Below, piece by piece: positions 6,877 to 14,198 of a DNA stretch of 64,000 bases (its first letter is position 1; each line of letters starts with the position of its first letter). Origin of the DNA: Sedimenticola hydrogenitrophicus (GTDB taxonomy: Bacteria > Pseudomonadota > Gammaproteobacteria > Chromatiales > Chromatiaceae); assembly GCF_029017505.1 (NCBI RefSeq), contig NZ_JAQGEI010000004.1, positions 111,323 through 175,322 of the forward strand, read 5' to 3'. Made by a program: the position numbers and the translations under genes. A model generated the notes under the pieces. That model searched no databases and was not told the DNA's origin. It worked only from the letters and a program-made list of their open reading frames with translations.

Positions 6877-7557
6877 ATGAGTACTGTCAATGCCGCCGGC
6901 ACCGAGCAGCTATACCAGGCGCTGGGCCTCTCGCGGGAGCTTGAGACAAAAAAGGATAACTCCCTTCAGCTGGAGGATTTTCTCGAACTGATGGTGACCG
7001 AGCTGACCCACCAGGATCCGTTCAAGCCGATGGAAAACAGCGAGCTGGCCAGCCAGATCTCCCAGTTTGCCACGGTCTCCGGCATCGATGAACTGAACAG
7101 CTCTTTCTCGGGATTTGCCGATAGCATGATCTCCGACCAGGCGCTGAAGGCGACCAATATCGTCGGGCGCAATGTGCTGGTGCCGGTCAACACCGGCAAC
7201 CTGGAGGCGGGTGGTTCGATCAACGGTGTGGTGGGGGTCAGTGAACCGGCCAGCGATGTCACGGTGCGGATCTCCGATGCCTCCGGTGCCCTGATCAGGG
7301 AGATTCAACTGGGAACCCAGTCCAAGGGCGAGGTGAATTTCTCCTGGGATGGCCTGGATGAGAGCGGCGAAGCCGTTGCGCCCGGGCAGTACAAGGTAGA
7401 GGCGTCGGCCAAGGTGGATGGCGAGACGGTCGCACCCTACACCTTGCTGGAAGCCAGGGTGAACAGTGTCAGCATCGGTGGCGCCGGCCAGGGGCTGACG
7501 GTCAATCTGGCCGGTTTGGGTCCCGTATCATTCGATTCCGTTGCAGAAATCCGCTGA
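6877..7557 (+). CDS. flgD: FlgD, hook assembly scaffold
   Basis: 226-residue hook cap that sits at the growing hook and is later discarded. The conserved N-terminal segment LQLEDFLELMVTELTHQDP (near residues 26-45) is the export and cap signature. The C-terminal half has the FlgD tudor/Ig-like core with NFSWDGLDESGEAVAPGQY. A good aaaggag ribosome binding site lies just downstream of the repeat, so translation is intact despite the insertion. Confidence 0.94.
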   Translation: MSTVNAAGTEQLYQALGLSRELETKKDNSLQLEDFLELMVTELTHQDPFKPMENSELASQISQFATVSGIDELNSSFSGFADSMISDQALKATNIVGRNVLVPVNTGNLEAGGSINGVVGVSEPASDVTVRISDASGALIREIQLGTQSKGEVNFSWDGLDESGEAVAPGQYKVEASAKVDGETVAPYTLLEARVNSVSIGGAGQGLTVNLAGLGPVSFDSVAEIR

Positions 7558-7580
7558 TAATTTTAATGAGGAGATAGAGT

Positions 7581-8867
7581 ATGCCATTTCGCATTGCATT
7601 GAGCGGACTTGATGCCGCTTCCACCGACCTGCAGGTCACCGGTCATAACATCGCCAACGCCGCCACCAACGGCTTCAAGCAGTCGCGCGCCGAGTTCGCC
7701 GACATCTACGCCAATTCGATTCAGGATGTCAGTACCACCTCGGCCGGCCGGGGCGTGCGGGTCAGCCGGGTGGCGCAGCAGTTCAGCCAGGGCAATATCA
7801 ACTTCACCGCCAGCAATCTGGACCTGGCACTGAATGGCGAGGGGTTCTTCACCCTGGCTGACTCGGCCGGAAACGTCTCCTATTCCCGGGCCGGTGCCTA
7901 TACGGTCGATCGGGACGGTTATGTGGTCAACCACAATAGTGATCGGCTGCAGGTGTTTGCGCCGATCGGTAGCAGCACCACCAATTTCAACACCGGCTCC
8001 ACCACCGATCTTCAGCTGCCCACCCTCTCCGGCGCGCCTTCCGCCACCACGTCGGCCAATGTGGCGGTAAATCTGGATGTGAGCGGTACCGCGACCGCGG
8101 CCACGACGCTGTTTGATCCCACGATACCCACCTCCTATGACAGTTCCACCTCCACCACGGTATACGATTCACTGGGCTCGCCCCACACCATGACCATGTA
8201 CTATCGGGAGTCCGATACGGTCGCCAATCAGTGGCATGTCTATACCGCGGTCGATGGCAGTATCGTGACCCCAACCACCAACAGTACCGCCGCACCTTCC
8301 TCGGCGACCTACCCCAGCGCTACCTTGAATTTCAATACCTCGGGCGCCTTGACCACCGGATCCGGCAGCGTATCCGCCACCGGCACCGTGGCCTATAACG
8401 CCTTCCCGGTGGCGGGTGCGGCGGATTTGAATCTGACCTTCGATTACAACAATTCCACCCAGTTCGGCTCGGCCTTTGCGGTCAACAACCTGACCCAGGA
8501 CGGCTTTGCAACGGGTCGCCTGAGCGGGGTCGATATCGATAATTCGGGTGTGGTGTTTGCCCGTTTTACCAATGGCCAATCCAGTGCGCTGGGCAAGGTG
8601 GCCCTGGCCAAGTTCAACAACCCGCAGGGCCTGCGTCAGCTGGGCGACACCAGTTGGGCTGAGACCTTCACCTCGGGTGATGTGCAGATGGGCGAGGCGG
8701 GAACCACCAGCTTCGGCCTGGTCCAGTCGGGTGGACTGGAGAACTCCAATGTGGATATCGCCGAGCAGTTGGTCAACCTGATCACGGCACAGCGTAACTT
8801 CCAGGCCAACGCCCAGGTGATCACCACCGCCGACACGGTGACCCAGACGATTATCAATATCCGCTGA
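7581..8867 (+). CDS. flgE: FlgE, flagellar hook protein
   Basis: 428-residue hook subunit, the universal joint between rod and filament. The N-terminal D0 domain shows GHNIANAATNGFKQSRAEF and the C-terminal D0 shows QLVNLITAQRNFQANAQVI. The central part (about residues 130-300) is threonine, serine and alanine rich, as is usual for the surface domains. It starts 23 bases after flgD with a gaggaga ribosome binding site. The downstream spacer to flgF is unusually long, 347 bp, because of repeats and a duplication. Confidence 0.96.
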   Translation: MPFRIALSGLDAASTDLQVTGHNIANAATNGFKQSRAEFADIYANSIQDVSTTSAGRGVRVSRVAQQFSQGNINFTASNLDLALNGEGFFTLADSAGNVSYSRAGAYTVDRDGYVVNHNSDRLQVFAPIGSSTTNFNTGSTTDLQLPTLSGAPSATTSANVAVNLDVSGTATAATTLFDPTIPTSYDSSTSTTVYDSLGSPHTMTMYYRESDTVANQWHVYTAVDGSIVTPTTNSTAAPSSATYPSATLNFNTSGALTTGSGSVSATGTVAYNAFPVAGAADLNLTFDYNNSTQFGSAFAVNNLTQDGFATGRLSGVDIDNSGVVFARFTNGQSSALGKVALAKFNNPQGLRQLGDTSWAETFTSGDVQMGEAGTTSFGLVQSGGLENSNVDIAEQLVNLITAQRNFQANAQVITTADTVTQTIINIR

Positions 8868-8885
8868 GGTTGAGAGCGAGAGCGG

Positions 8886-9005
8886 GTAGGAGCGCCTCTG
8901 GCGCGAAGCTTTTCGCGGCGGAGCCACTCCTACAACAGGGTAACCGGCGCCCATGATGCGCCCCATATAAATCAGGTATATAGCGGGCCGTGCCCGCCGA
9001 CTATC
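8886..9005. repeat. Palindromic repeats after flgE
   Basis: A gtaggagcgcctctggcgcgaag ... ggagccactcctac palindrome at 8886-8933 is followed by a gcgggccgtgcccgcc unit at 8978-8995. With the flgF duplication this fills the whole 347-bp flgE-flgF gap. Confidence 0.7.
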
Positions 9006-9029
9006 CGAGCAGAGACACAGGAGAAGACA

Positions 9030-9101
9030 ATGGATCGCATGGTATTTGTTGCGATGAGTGGAGCCAAGGAGACCCTGCTGGCCCAGGCCACCGAGCATTA
9101 A
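9030..9101 (+). pseudogene. Truncated flgF stub, 23 codons
   Basis: ATG at 9030 with an intact ribosome binding site reads the first 21 FlgF codons (MDRMVFVAMSG and on), then two foreign codons and TAA at 9099-9101. It should be translated if the mRNA is, giving a useless FlgF N-terminal peptide just ahead of the real gene. Confidence 0.75.
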
Positions 9102-9172
9102 GGGGTCAGAGCCCTTTTAGCGCACGATACAAGGCATTCCCATGCATTAAAAACAAAAAGGGCTCTGACCCC
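9102..9172. mobile_element. 71-bp element with 17-bp perfect inverted ends
   Basis: The left end ggggtcagagccctttt (9102-9118) is the exact reverse complement of 9156-9172. A small inner hairpin gcattcccatgc lies near 9134-9145. Size and ends resemble the 70-bp elements at 44066-44135 and 57447-57516. Such ends are typical of short palindromes mobilised in trans by REP-associated Y1 transposases. No transposase is present. Confidence 0.7.
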
Positions 9173-9214
9173 TAAATGACCCTTAATGCACGAGCAGAGA
9201 TACAGGAGAAGACA

Positions 9215-9955
9215 ATGGATCGCATGGTATTTGTTGCGATGAGTGGCGCCAAGGAGACCCTGCTGGCCCAGGCCACCAACAGTAACAACCTGGCCAACGC
9301 CAGCACACCGGGTTTTCTGGCCGATCTGCAACAGTTCCGCAGCATGCCTGTGTTCGGTGACGGCTATCCCACCCGGGTCTACGGCATGAGCGAAAGCCCC
9401 GGCGTGGATTTCAAGCACGGCGCCATCGTGCATACCGGCCGGGATCTCGATGTGGCCATCAACGGCGACGGCTGGTTCGCGGTGCAGGCGCGCGACGGCA
9501 GCGAGGCGTACACCCGTCGCGGTGATCTGAAGGTGGATGCCAACGGCCTGTTGAGCACCGGCAACGGTTTGCCGGTGCTCGGCAATGGCGGGCCGATTGC
9601 CATACCGCCGGCGGAGAAGATCGAGATCGCCGCGGACGGCACCATCTCCATTCGCCCGCTGGGCCAGGGGGCCGGTGAGCTGGCGGAGATCGACCGGATC
9701 AAGATGGTGGCGCCGTCACTGGAGGGCATGCGCAAGGGGCAGGATGGCCTGCTGCGCCAGCAGGATGGCCAGCCGCTGGAGGCCGATGCCGAGGTGCAGC
9801 TGGCGACCGGCGCACTGGAGAGCAGCAACGTCAACATCGTCGACTCCATGGTGGACATGATCGATTTCTCGCGCCGCTTCGAGATGCAGGTGAAGATGAT
9901 GAAGACCGCGGAGCAGACAGATGAGTCATCCGCCAGCATCATGCGCATGGGCTGA
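9215..9955 (+). CDS. flgF: FlgF, flagellar proximal rod protein
   Basis: 246-residue rod protein. N-terminal MDRMVFVAMSGAKETL is followed by NSNNLANASTPGFLADL, the rod signature. The C-terminus LESSNVNIVDSMVDMIDFSR is the packing helix shared with FlgG. The start ATG 9215 follows aggagaagaca; the in-frame extension to 9176 runs through the repeat and is rejected. A second, truncated copy of its first codons lies 185 bp upstream. Confidence 0.95.
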   Translation: MDRMVFVAMSGAKETLLAQATNSNNLANASTPGFLADLQQFRSMPVFGDGYPTRVYGMSESPGVDFKHGAIVHTGRDLDVAINGDGWFAVQARDGSEAYTRRGDLKVDANGLLSTGNGLPVLGNGGPIAIPPAEKIEIAADGTISIRPLGQGAGELAEIDRIKMVAPSLEGMRKGQDGLLRQQDGQPLEADAEVQLATGALESSNVNIVDSMVDMIDFSRRFEMQVKMMKTAEQTDESSASIMRMG

Positions 9956-10026
9956 TGTGATTGGCACGCAGATTGCTCTCACGTTTAGCAGGCAAACAAA
10001 CAGCAACATATAGAGGATGACAGCTT

Positions 10027-10812
10027 ATGTATCCCGCACTCTGGATTGCAAAAACAGGATTGGATGCGCAGCAGACCCGCATGTCGGTTATTTCCAATAA
10101 CCTCTCCAACGTCAGTACCACCGGTTTCAAGCGTGACCGCGCCTCGTTCGAGGATCTGATCTACCAGAACGTGCGCCAGGTCGGTGCCCAGTCCTCGCAG
10201 GATACCCAGCTGCCGTCGGGTCTGGCCATTGGCACCGGTGTCACCACCGTGGCCACCCAGAAGCTGCATACCCAGGGCAATATCATGCAGACCGGCAACT
10301 CGCTGGACATGGCGATCCAGGGCCGGGGCTTCTTCCAGATACTGCATCCCGACGGCTCCATCGCCTACACCCGCGACGGCTCGTTCGGCATGAGCGCGGA
10401 TGGCCAGATCGTGGACAACAATGGTTATGCCCTGGAACCGGCCATCACCGTGCCGGCCAACACCCTGAGCATCACCGTCGGCTCGGACGGCGTGGTTTCG
10501 GCCCTGATCTCCGGCAGCAGCTCGCCGAACCAGATCGGTACCATCGAGCTGGCGGATTTTGTCAATCCCACCGGCCTGGCAGCGGCGGGACAGAACCTGT
10601 TCCGGGAGACCGCGGCCAGCGGTTCCCCCACCACCGCGTCCCCCGGGGTTGATGGGGTCGGCACCGTAGTGCAGGGCTCACTGGAGAGTTCCAATGTGAA
10701 CGTGGTGGAGGAGATGGTCAACATGATCGAGACCCAGCGCGCCTACGAGATGAATTCCAAGGCGATCTCCACGACCGACGATATGTTGGCCTATGTGAGC
10801 AATCAGCTCTAA
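10027..10812 (+). CDS. flgG: FlgG, flagellar distal rod protein
   Basis: 261-residue distal rod subunit. Diagnostic segments are [16 protein letters not shown] at the N-terminus, [16 protein letters not shown], and the C-terminal [20 protein letters not shown] followed by [10 protein letters not shown]. Length is the family standard (about 260). It is 71 bp downstream of flgF and six bases ahead of the GTG that begins the flgH reading frame. Confidence 0.96.
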   Translation: MYPALWIAKTGLDAQQTRMSVISNNLSNVSTTGFKRDRASFEDLIYQNVRQVGAQSSQDTQLPSGLAIGTGVTTVATQKLHTQGNIMQTGNSLDMAIQGRGFFQILHPDGSIAYTRDGSFGMSADGQIVDNNGYALEPAITVPANTLSITVGSDGVVSALISGSSSPNQIGTIELADFVNPTGLAAAGQNLFRETAASGSPTTASPGVDGVGTVVQGSLESSNVNVVEEMVNMIETQRAYEMNSKAISTTDDMLAYVSNQL

Positions 10813-10827
10813 CAATAGGTGGACGGG

Positions 10828-11538
10828 ATGACGAAACGGCTTTTCTCTCTCATGTTGTTGGCACTGGCGCTGGCCGGTCTGGCCGGCTGCAAAAGCGCCC
10901 CGGTGCGTGACCCGGCCTACGCGCCGATGCGTCCCGTGGTGGCACCGCCCGCACCGGTGGGTAACGGTTCCATCTATCAGGCCGGGTACGAACAGTCCTG
11001 GTTTGAGGATATGCGCGCCCGTCGCGTCGGCGACATGCTCACCATCAAGCTGGCGGAGAAGACCGATGCGAAAAAGAGCGCCACGACCGAGGTCAGCAAA
11101 TCCAACAGCAACAGCGTGACCAATCCGACCCTGCTCGGTTCCGCGCCCCAGTTCAATGCCCCGGGATTGATACCGCTGCTCAGCAACCGGGACAACAATC
11201 TCGGCTTCTCCCTGGAGTCGGAGCATGACTTCTCCGGCGAGGGCGACAGTGAACAGAACAATGAGCTGACCGGCGATATCACCGTCACGGTGATCGAGGT
11301 GCTGCCCAACGGCTACCTGATGGTGCGGGGCGAGAAACGCATCGGCATCAACCAGGGCAACGAATATGTGAAGGTCTCGGGTATTGTGCGCCCGGCGGAT
11401 ATCGATGCCACCAACACCGTGCTCTCCACCCGCCTGGCCGATCCCACCATTGTTTATGTGGGTGATGGTGCGGTGGCCGACTCCAACGTGATGGGTTGGC
11501 TGGGGAGATTCTTCATCAGCGCCCTGTTTCCCTTTTAG
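10828..11538 (+). CDS. flgH: FlgH, L-ring lipoprotein
   Basis: 236-residue outer-membrane ring protein that forms the bushing for the rod. The lipobox LAGLAGC near residues 17-23 predicts signal peptidase II cleavage and a lipidated cysteine. Family segments SIYQAGY, DMLTIKLAEKTDAKKSA and MVRGEKRIGINQGNEY are present, ending in the usual F-P-F. ATG 10828 gives the normal short n-region; the GTG at 10819 is possible but less likely. Confidence 0.95.
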   Translation: MTKRLFSLMLLALALAGLAGCKSAPVRDPAYAPMRPVVAPPAPVGNGSIYQAGYEQSWFEDMRARRVGDMLTIKLAEKTDAKKSATTEVSKSNSNSVTNPTLLGSAPQFNAPGLIPLLSNRDNNLGFSLESEHDFSGEGDSEQNNELTGDITVTVIEVLPNGYLMVRGEKRIGINQGNEYVKVSGIVRPADIDATNTVLSTRLADPTIVYVGDGAVADSNVMGWLGRFFISALFPF

Positions 11539-11547
11539 GTGAATTGT

Positions 11548-12705
11548 ATGAATCAGTCTTTTGAGATCGGGTCCTTGAAGTTCGCCACGGTTGGCCGGTC
11601 CCTGTTTGCGGCCGCTATCGGCCTGCTGGCGCTGATGCTCGTGTTTTCCGGCGCGGTCCAGGCCGAGCGCATCAAGGATCTCGCCGCCATCGCCGGGGTG
11701 CGCACCAACCAGCTGCTCGGTTATGGCCTGGTGGTGGGCCTGAACGGAACCGGAGACAAGAGCAGCTCCTCGCCGTTCACCGAACAGAGCCTGAAGAGCA
11801 TGCTGAACCAGCTCGGTATCGTGGTGCCCCCCGGTACCCGGATCAACCCGAAAAATGTGGCGGCGGTATCGATCAATGCCGATCTGCCCGCGTTCGCCAA
11901 GCCGGGGCAGAAGATCGACATCACCGTCTCTTCCATCGGCGATGCCAAGAGTCTGCGTGGCGGCACCCTGCTGATGTCTCCCCTGAAGGGCGCCGATGGC
12001 CGGGTCTATGCCATTGCCCAGGGCAATCTGGTGGTGGGTGGCCTGAGCGCATCGGGTGCCGACGGCTCCAGTATCACCATCAATATCCCCAGCGTCGGGC
12101 GGATTCCCAACGGGGCCACGGTGGAGCGCACCGTCACCTCGGGTTTCAATCAGGGGACCTTCCTCACCCTCAATCTGCATGAGGGGGACTTTACCACCGC
12201 CAACCGGGTGGTCGAATCGATCAACCAGGCGATAGGTCCTGGCGCCGCACGGGCGCTGGATTCGACGTCCGTCCGTGTCAACACCCCCATCGACCCCAAC
12301 CAACGGGTCAGTTTTGTCTCGCTGATCGAAAATCTGCCGGTGGAACCCGGCGAGGTGGCGGCGCGGGTGATTGTCAACTCCCGCACCGGTACGGTGGTGA
12401 TCAGTAACCAGGTTCAGGTCTCGCCCGCCGCCGTCTCCCACGGCAGCCTGACGGTGACCATCAGCGAGAGCAATGAAGTCTCCCAGCCGGAAGCGCTCTC
12501 CGGCGGGACCACCACGGTGGTGCCGCGCTCGGACGTGAGCGTGGCGGAAGGCGGCAGCCGGATGTTCCTGTTCAACCCCGGCGTCACCCTCAACGAGGTG
12601 GTCCGGGCGGTGAATCAGGTAGGGGCGGCACCTTCCGATCTGGTGGCCATCTTGGAAGCGCTGAAACAGGCCGGCGCCCTCAAGGCCGAACTGGTGATCA
12701 TCTGA
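11548..12705 (+). CDS. flgI: FlgI, P-ring protein
   Basis: 385-residue periplasmic ring protein anchored to peptidoglycan, assembled with the help of FlgA. A signal peptide (hydrophobic residues about 20-40, cleavage near VQA-ER) precedes the strongly conserved [20 protein letters not shown] block. Typical later segments are [17 protein letters not shown] and the C-terminal [21 protein letters not shown] 11548 has aggtga upstream. The TGA stop shares its A with an ATG at 12705 that was probably the original flgJ start. Confidence 0.96.
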   Translation: MNQSFEIGSLKFATVGRSLFAAAIGLLALMLVFSGAVQAERIKDLAAIAGVRTNQLLGYGLVVGLNGTGDKSSSSPFTEQSLKSMLNQLGIVVPPGTRINPKNVAAVSINADLPAFAKPGQKIDITVSSIGDAKSLRGGTLLMSPLKGADGRVYAIAQGNLVVGGLSASGADGSSITINIPSVGRIPNGATVERTVTSGFNQGTFLTLNLHEGDFTTANRVVESINQAIGPGAARALDSTSVRVNTPIDPNQRVSFVSLIENLPVEPGEVAARVIVNSRTGTVVISNQVQVSPAAVSHGSLTVTISESNEVSQPEALSGGTTTVVPRSDVSVAEGGSRMFLFNPGVTLNEVVRAVNQVGAAPSDLVAILEALKQAGALKAELVII

Positions 12706-12716
12706 TGGATCTGGCT

Positions 12717-12897
12717 AGCCCGGATTTCTCACCACCGTGCGTCGCGAGGGCGTCGAGGCGCCGTTGTGACGGGGTGCACGGACCGGAGGGCGGCGGCCGG
12801 CGTAGCCAACACTACGTCAAGCCGGCTGGAGGGAGTACACCCCGTCATAACGAGCGAATCGGCGTCCGCAGTAGCAGGGTGGTGAGAAATGCGGGCT
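12717..12897. mobile_element. 181-bp palindromic element at the flgI/flgJ junction
   Basis: The outer 20 bases of each end (12717-12736, and 12897-12878 on the other strand) match with one mismatch. The next roughly 40 bases also form imperfect arms (gttgtgacggggtg against gttatgacggggtg). The centre has a gccggcgtag ... ctacgtcaagccggc stem. No coding capacity. It interrupts the frame between ATG 12705 and flgJ, and its right end contains the present flgJ ATG. No clear target duplication is seen. Confidence 0.8.
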
Positions 12898-13953
12898 GAT
12901 GCCTCGATCTACACCAGCATGGAGGGCCTGACGGCACTCAAGGCCCGGGCATCCGGGGATGCCAAGGGCTCGCTGGATGAGGTGGCGCGCCAGTTCGAAT
13001 CGCTGTTTGTGCAGCAGATGCTCAAGAGCATGCGCCAGGCCGGCCTGGGTGAAGGGCTGATGGACAGTGATCAGAGCCTGTTCTACCGCGACATGTATGA
13101 TCAGCAACTCTCCGTCCATCTCGCCGAGAGTGGCGGCATGGGACTGGCCGAGGTGATCAAGCGGCAACTGGGCGGTACTGCCGGGGCGGGCGGGGACGAG
13201 GGCTCCGGCAGCGACACTGATAGCGATATCGGCCTGCCGGTCAAGTCGATCGAGGATTATCGGCGCCTGGCGATGGCGGTGAAGCTGTATAGCGCCATGG
13301 AAGCGGGCAGCGGTGCAGCGGATAGGGCGGGCCTCGCCCGCCTCGACGGCATCGACCTGGCCGGTGGCGCCGACGGAACACCCCGTACCGATGCAGGGGA
13401 TAGGGCAGGCCGTGCCCGCCTTGACACCACGAAACAACCCGATCCGCGCCACTGGAGTCCCGAAGAGTTCGTCGAAAACCTCTGGCCTTGGGCCAGCGAG
13501 GCGGCGGGGCTGATTGGGCTCAAGCCCCAGGCACTGCTGGCCCAGGCCGCTCTGGAAACCGGTTGGGGGAAAAAACTGATCCGCACCGCGGACGGGGCGC
13601 CGGCCAACAATCTGTTCGGCATCAAGGCGGACCGGGGCTGGGACGGCGACCGGGTAAGTGTCGGTAGCCTGGAGTATGAGCAGGGCACGGCGGTGAAACG
13701 GCGGGCCTATTTTCGTGCCTACGAGTCGTTGCGGGACAGCTTCCATGACTATGTGGATTTCCTGCAATCGAACCCGCGCTATAGCGACGCGCTGGGCGCC
13801 ACTGAAGACAGTGCGACCTATTTCACGGAATTGCAGCGGGCCGGTTATGCGACCGACCCTGAATATGCGAATAAAATCAACGCGGTACTGAATGGGTCGG
13901 AAATGACCCGGGCGCTGGAAAGGCTCAAGCCAGAGGCATCACGGCCGCTATGA
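12889..13953 (+). CDS. flgJ: FlgJ, rod scaffold and peptidoglycan hydrolase
   Basis: 354-residue two-domain protein. The N-terminal rod-capping domain (residues about 25-95) shows VARQFESLFVQQMLKSMR and SLFYRDMYDQQLS. The C-terminal glucosaminidase domain (about 195-345) carries ALETGWG with the likely catalytic glutamate at residue 223, then NNLFGIKAD. It opens a hole in peptidoglycan for the rod. The linker holds two near-identical DRAG(L/R)ARLD stretches at 145-153 and 171-179, translated from a genomic palindromic repeat. The start ATG lies inside a repeat element with a ggtggtgag ribosome binding site. Without the element the gene would start ATGGATCTGGCT at 12705, giving MDLADAS. Confidence 0.93.
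   Translation: MRADASIYTSMEGLTALKARASGDAKGSLDEVARQFESLFVQQMLKSMRQAGLGEGLMDSDQSLFYRDMYDQQLSVHLAESGGMGLAEVIKRQLGGTAGAGGDEGSGSDTDSDIGLPVKSIEDYRRLAMAVKLYSAMEAGSGAADRAGLARLDGIDLAGGADGTPRTDAGDRAGRARLDTTKQPDPRHWSPEEFVENLWPWASEAAGLIGLKPQALLAQAALETGWGKKLIRTADGAPANNLFGIKADRGWDGDRVSVGSLEYEQGTAVKRRAYFRAYESLRDSFHDYVDFLQSNPRYSDALGATEDSATYFTELQRAGYATDPEYANKINAVLNGSEMTRALERLKPEASRPL
13322..13419. repeat. Two palindromic repeat units inside flgJ
   Basis: gatagggcgggcctcgcccg at 13322 and gatagggcaggccgtgcccg at 13394 belong to the intergenic palindrome family seen at 1322, 3450 and 8978. Both are in frame and encode the FlgJ linker. Confidence 0.75.
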
Positions 13954-13955
13954 AC

Positions 13956-14160
13956 GTAGGAGCGGCGTCAACTCGTAGGTTGGGGTGAGCCTGCGAACCC
14001 CAACGGTGTTGCAGGGGTGTGCGCCATGATGTTGGGGTTCGTACCTCACCCCAACCTACCGCTGGCACGAAGGTTTTCGCGGCAAAGCCGCTCCTACACA
14101 AGTGGTTGTTTGCCACGCGGATGTGGATATGTAGGAGCGGCTCCGCCGCGAAGGGCACGA
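13956..14160. repeat. Nested palindromic repeats between flgJ and flgK
   Basis: A gtaggttggggtgag ... ctcaccccaacctac palindrome (13975-14059) lies inside a gtaggagcggc ... gccgctcctac palindrome (13956-14097). A further half unit (gtaggagcggctccgccgcgaa) follows at 14131. The 245-bp flgJ-flgK gap is almost entirely repeat. Confidence 0.75.
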
Positions 14161-14198
14161 ATCATAAAAGCGGCGTCAGCCGCAACCAGGACAGACAG

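Larger units (their letters stand above)
9006..9190 (+). repeat. Duplicated 5' end of flgF with hairpin element
   Basis: Bases 9006-9092 repeat 9191-9277 with two mismatches in 87 bp. Both copies include the aggag ribosome binding site and the first 21 codons of flgF. The 98 bp between them hold the hairpin element at 9102-9172. The 185-bp unit is therefore a direct duplication whose second copy continues into the intact gene. Confidence 0.92.

Noticed and set aside
10678..12441. 587-codon frame opposite flgG-flgH-flgI
   Set aside because: Spans three real genes on the other strand and has shadow composition.
12705..12899. 64-codon ORF after flgI as a functional gene
   Set aside because: It reads almost wholly through the palindromic element; more likely the remnant of the original flgJ start.
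14019..14198. 60-residue N-terminal extension of FlgK
   Set aside because: It is translated repeat sequence; conserved FlgK starts at MAGILNIG with a ribosome binding site just upstream.
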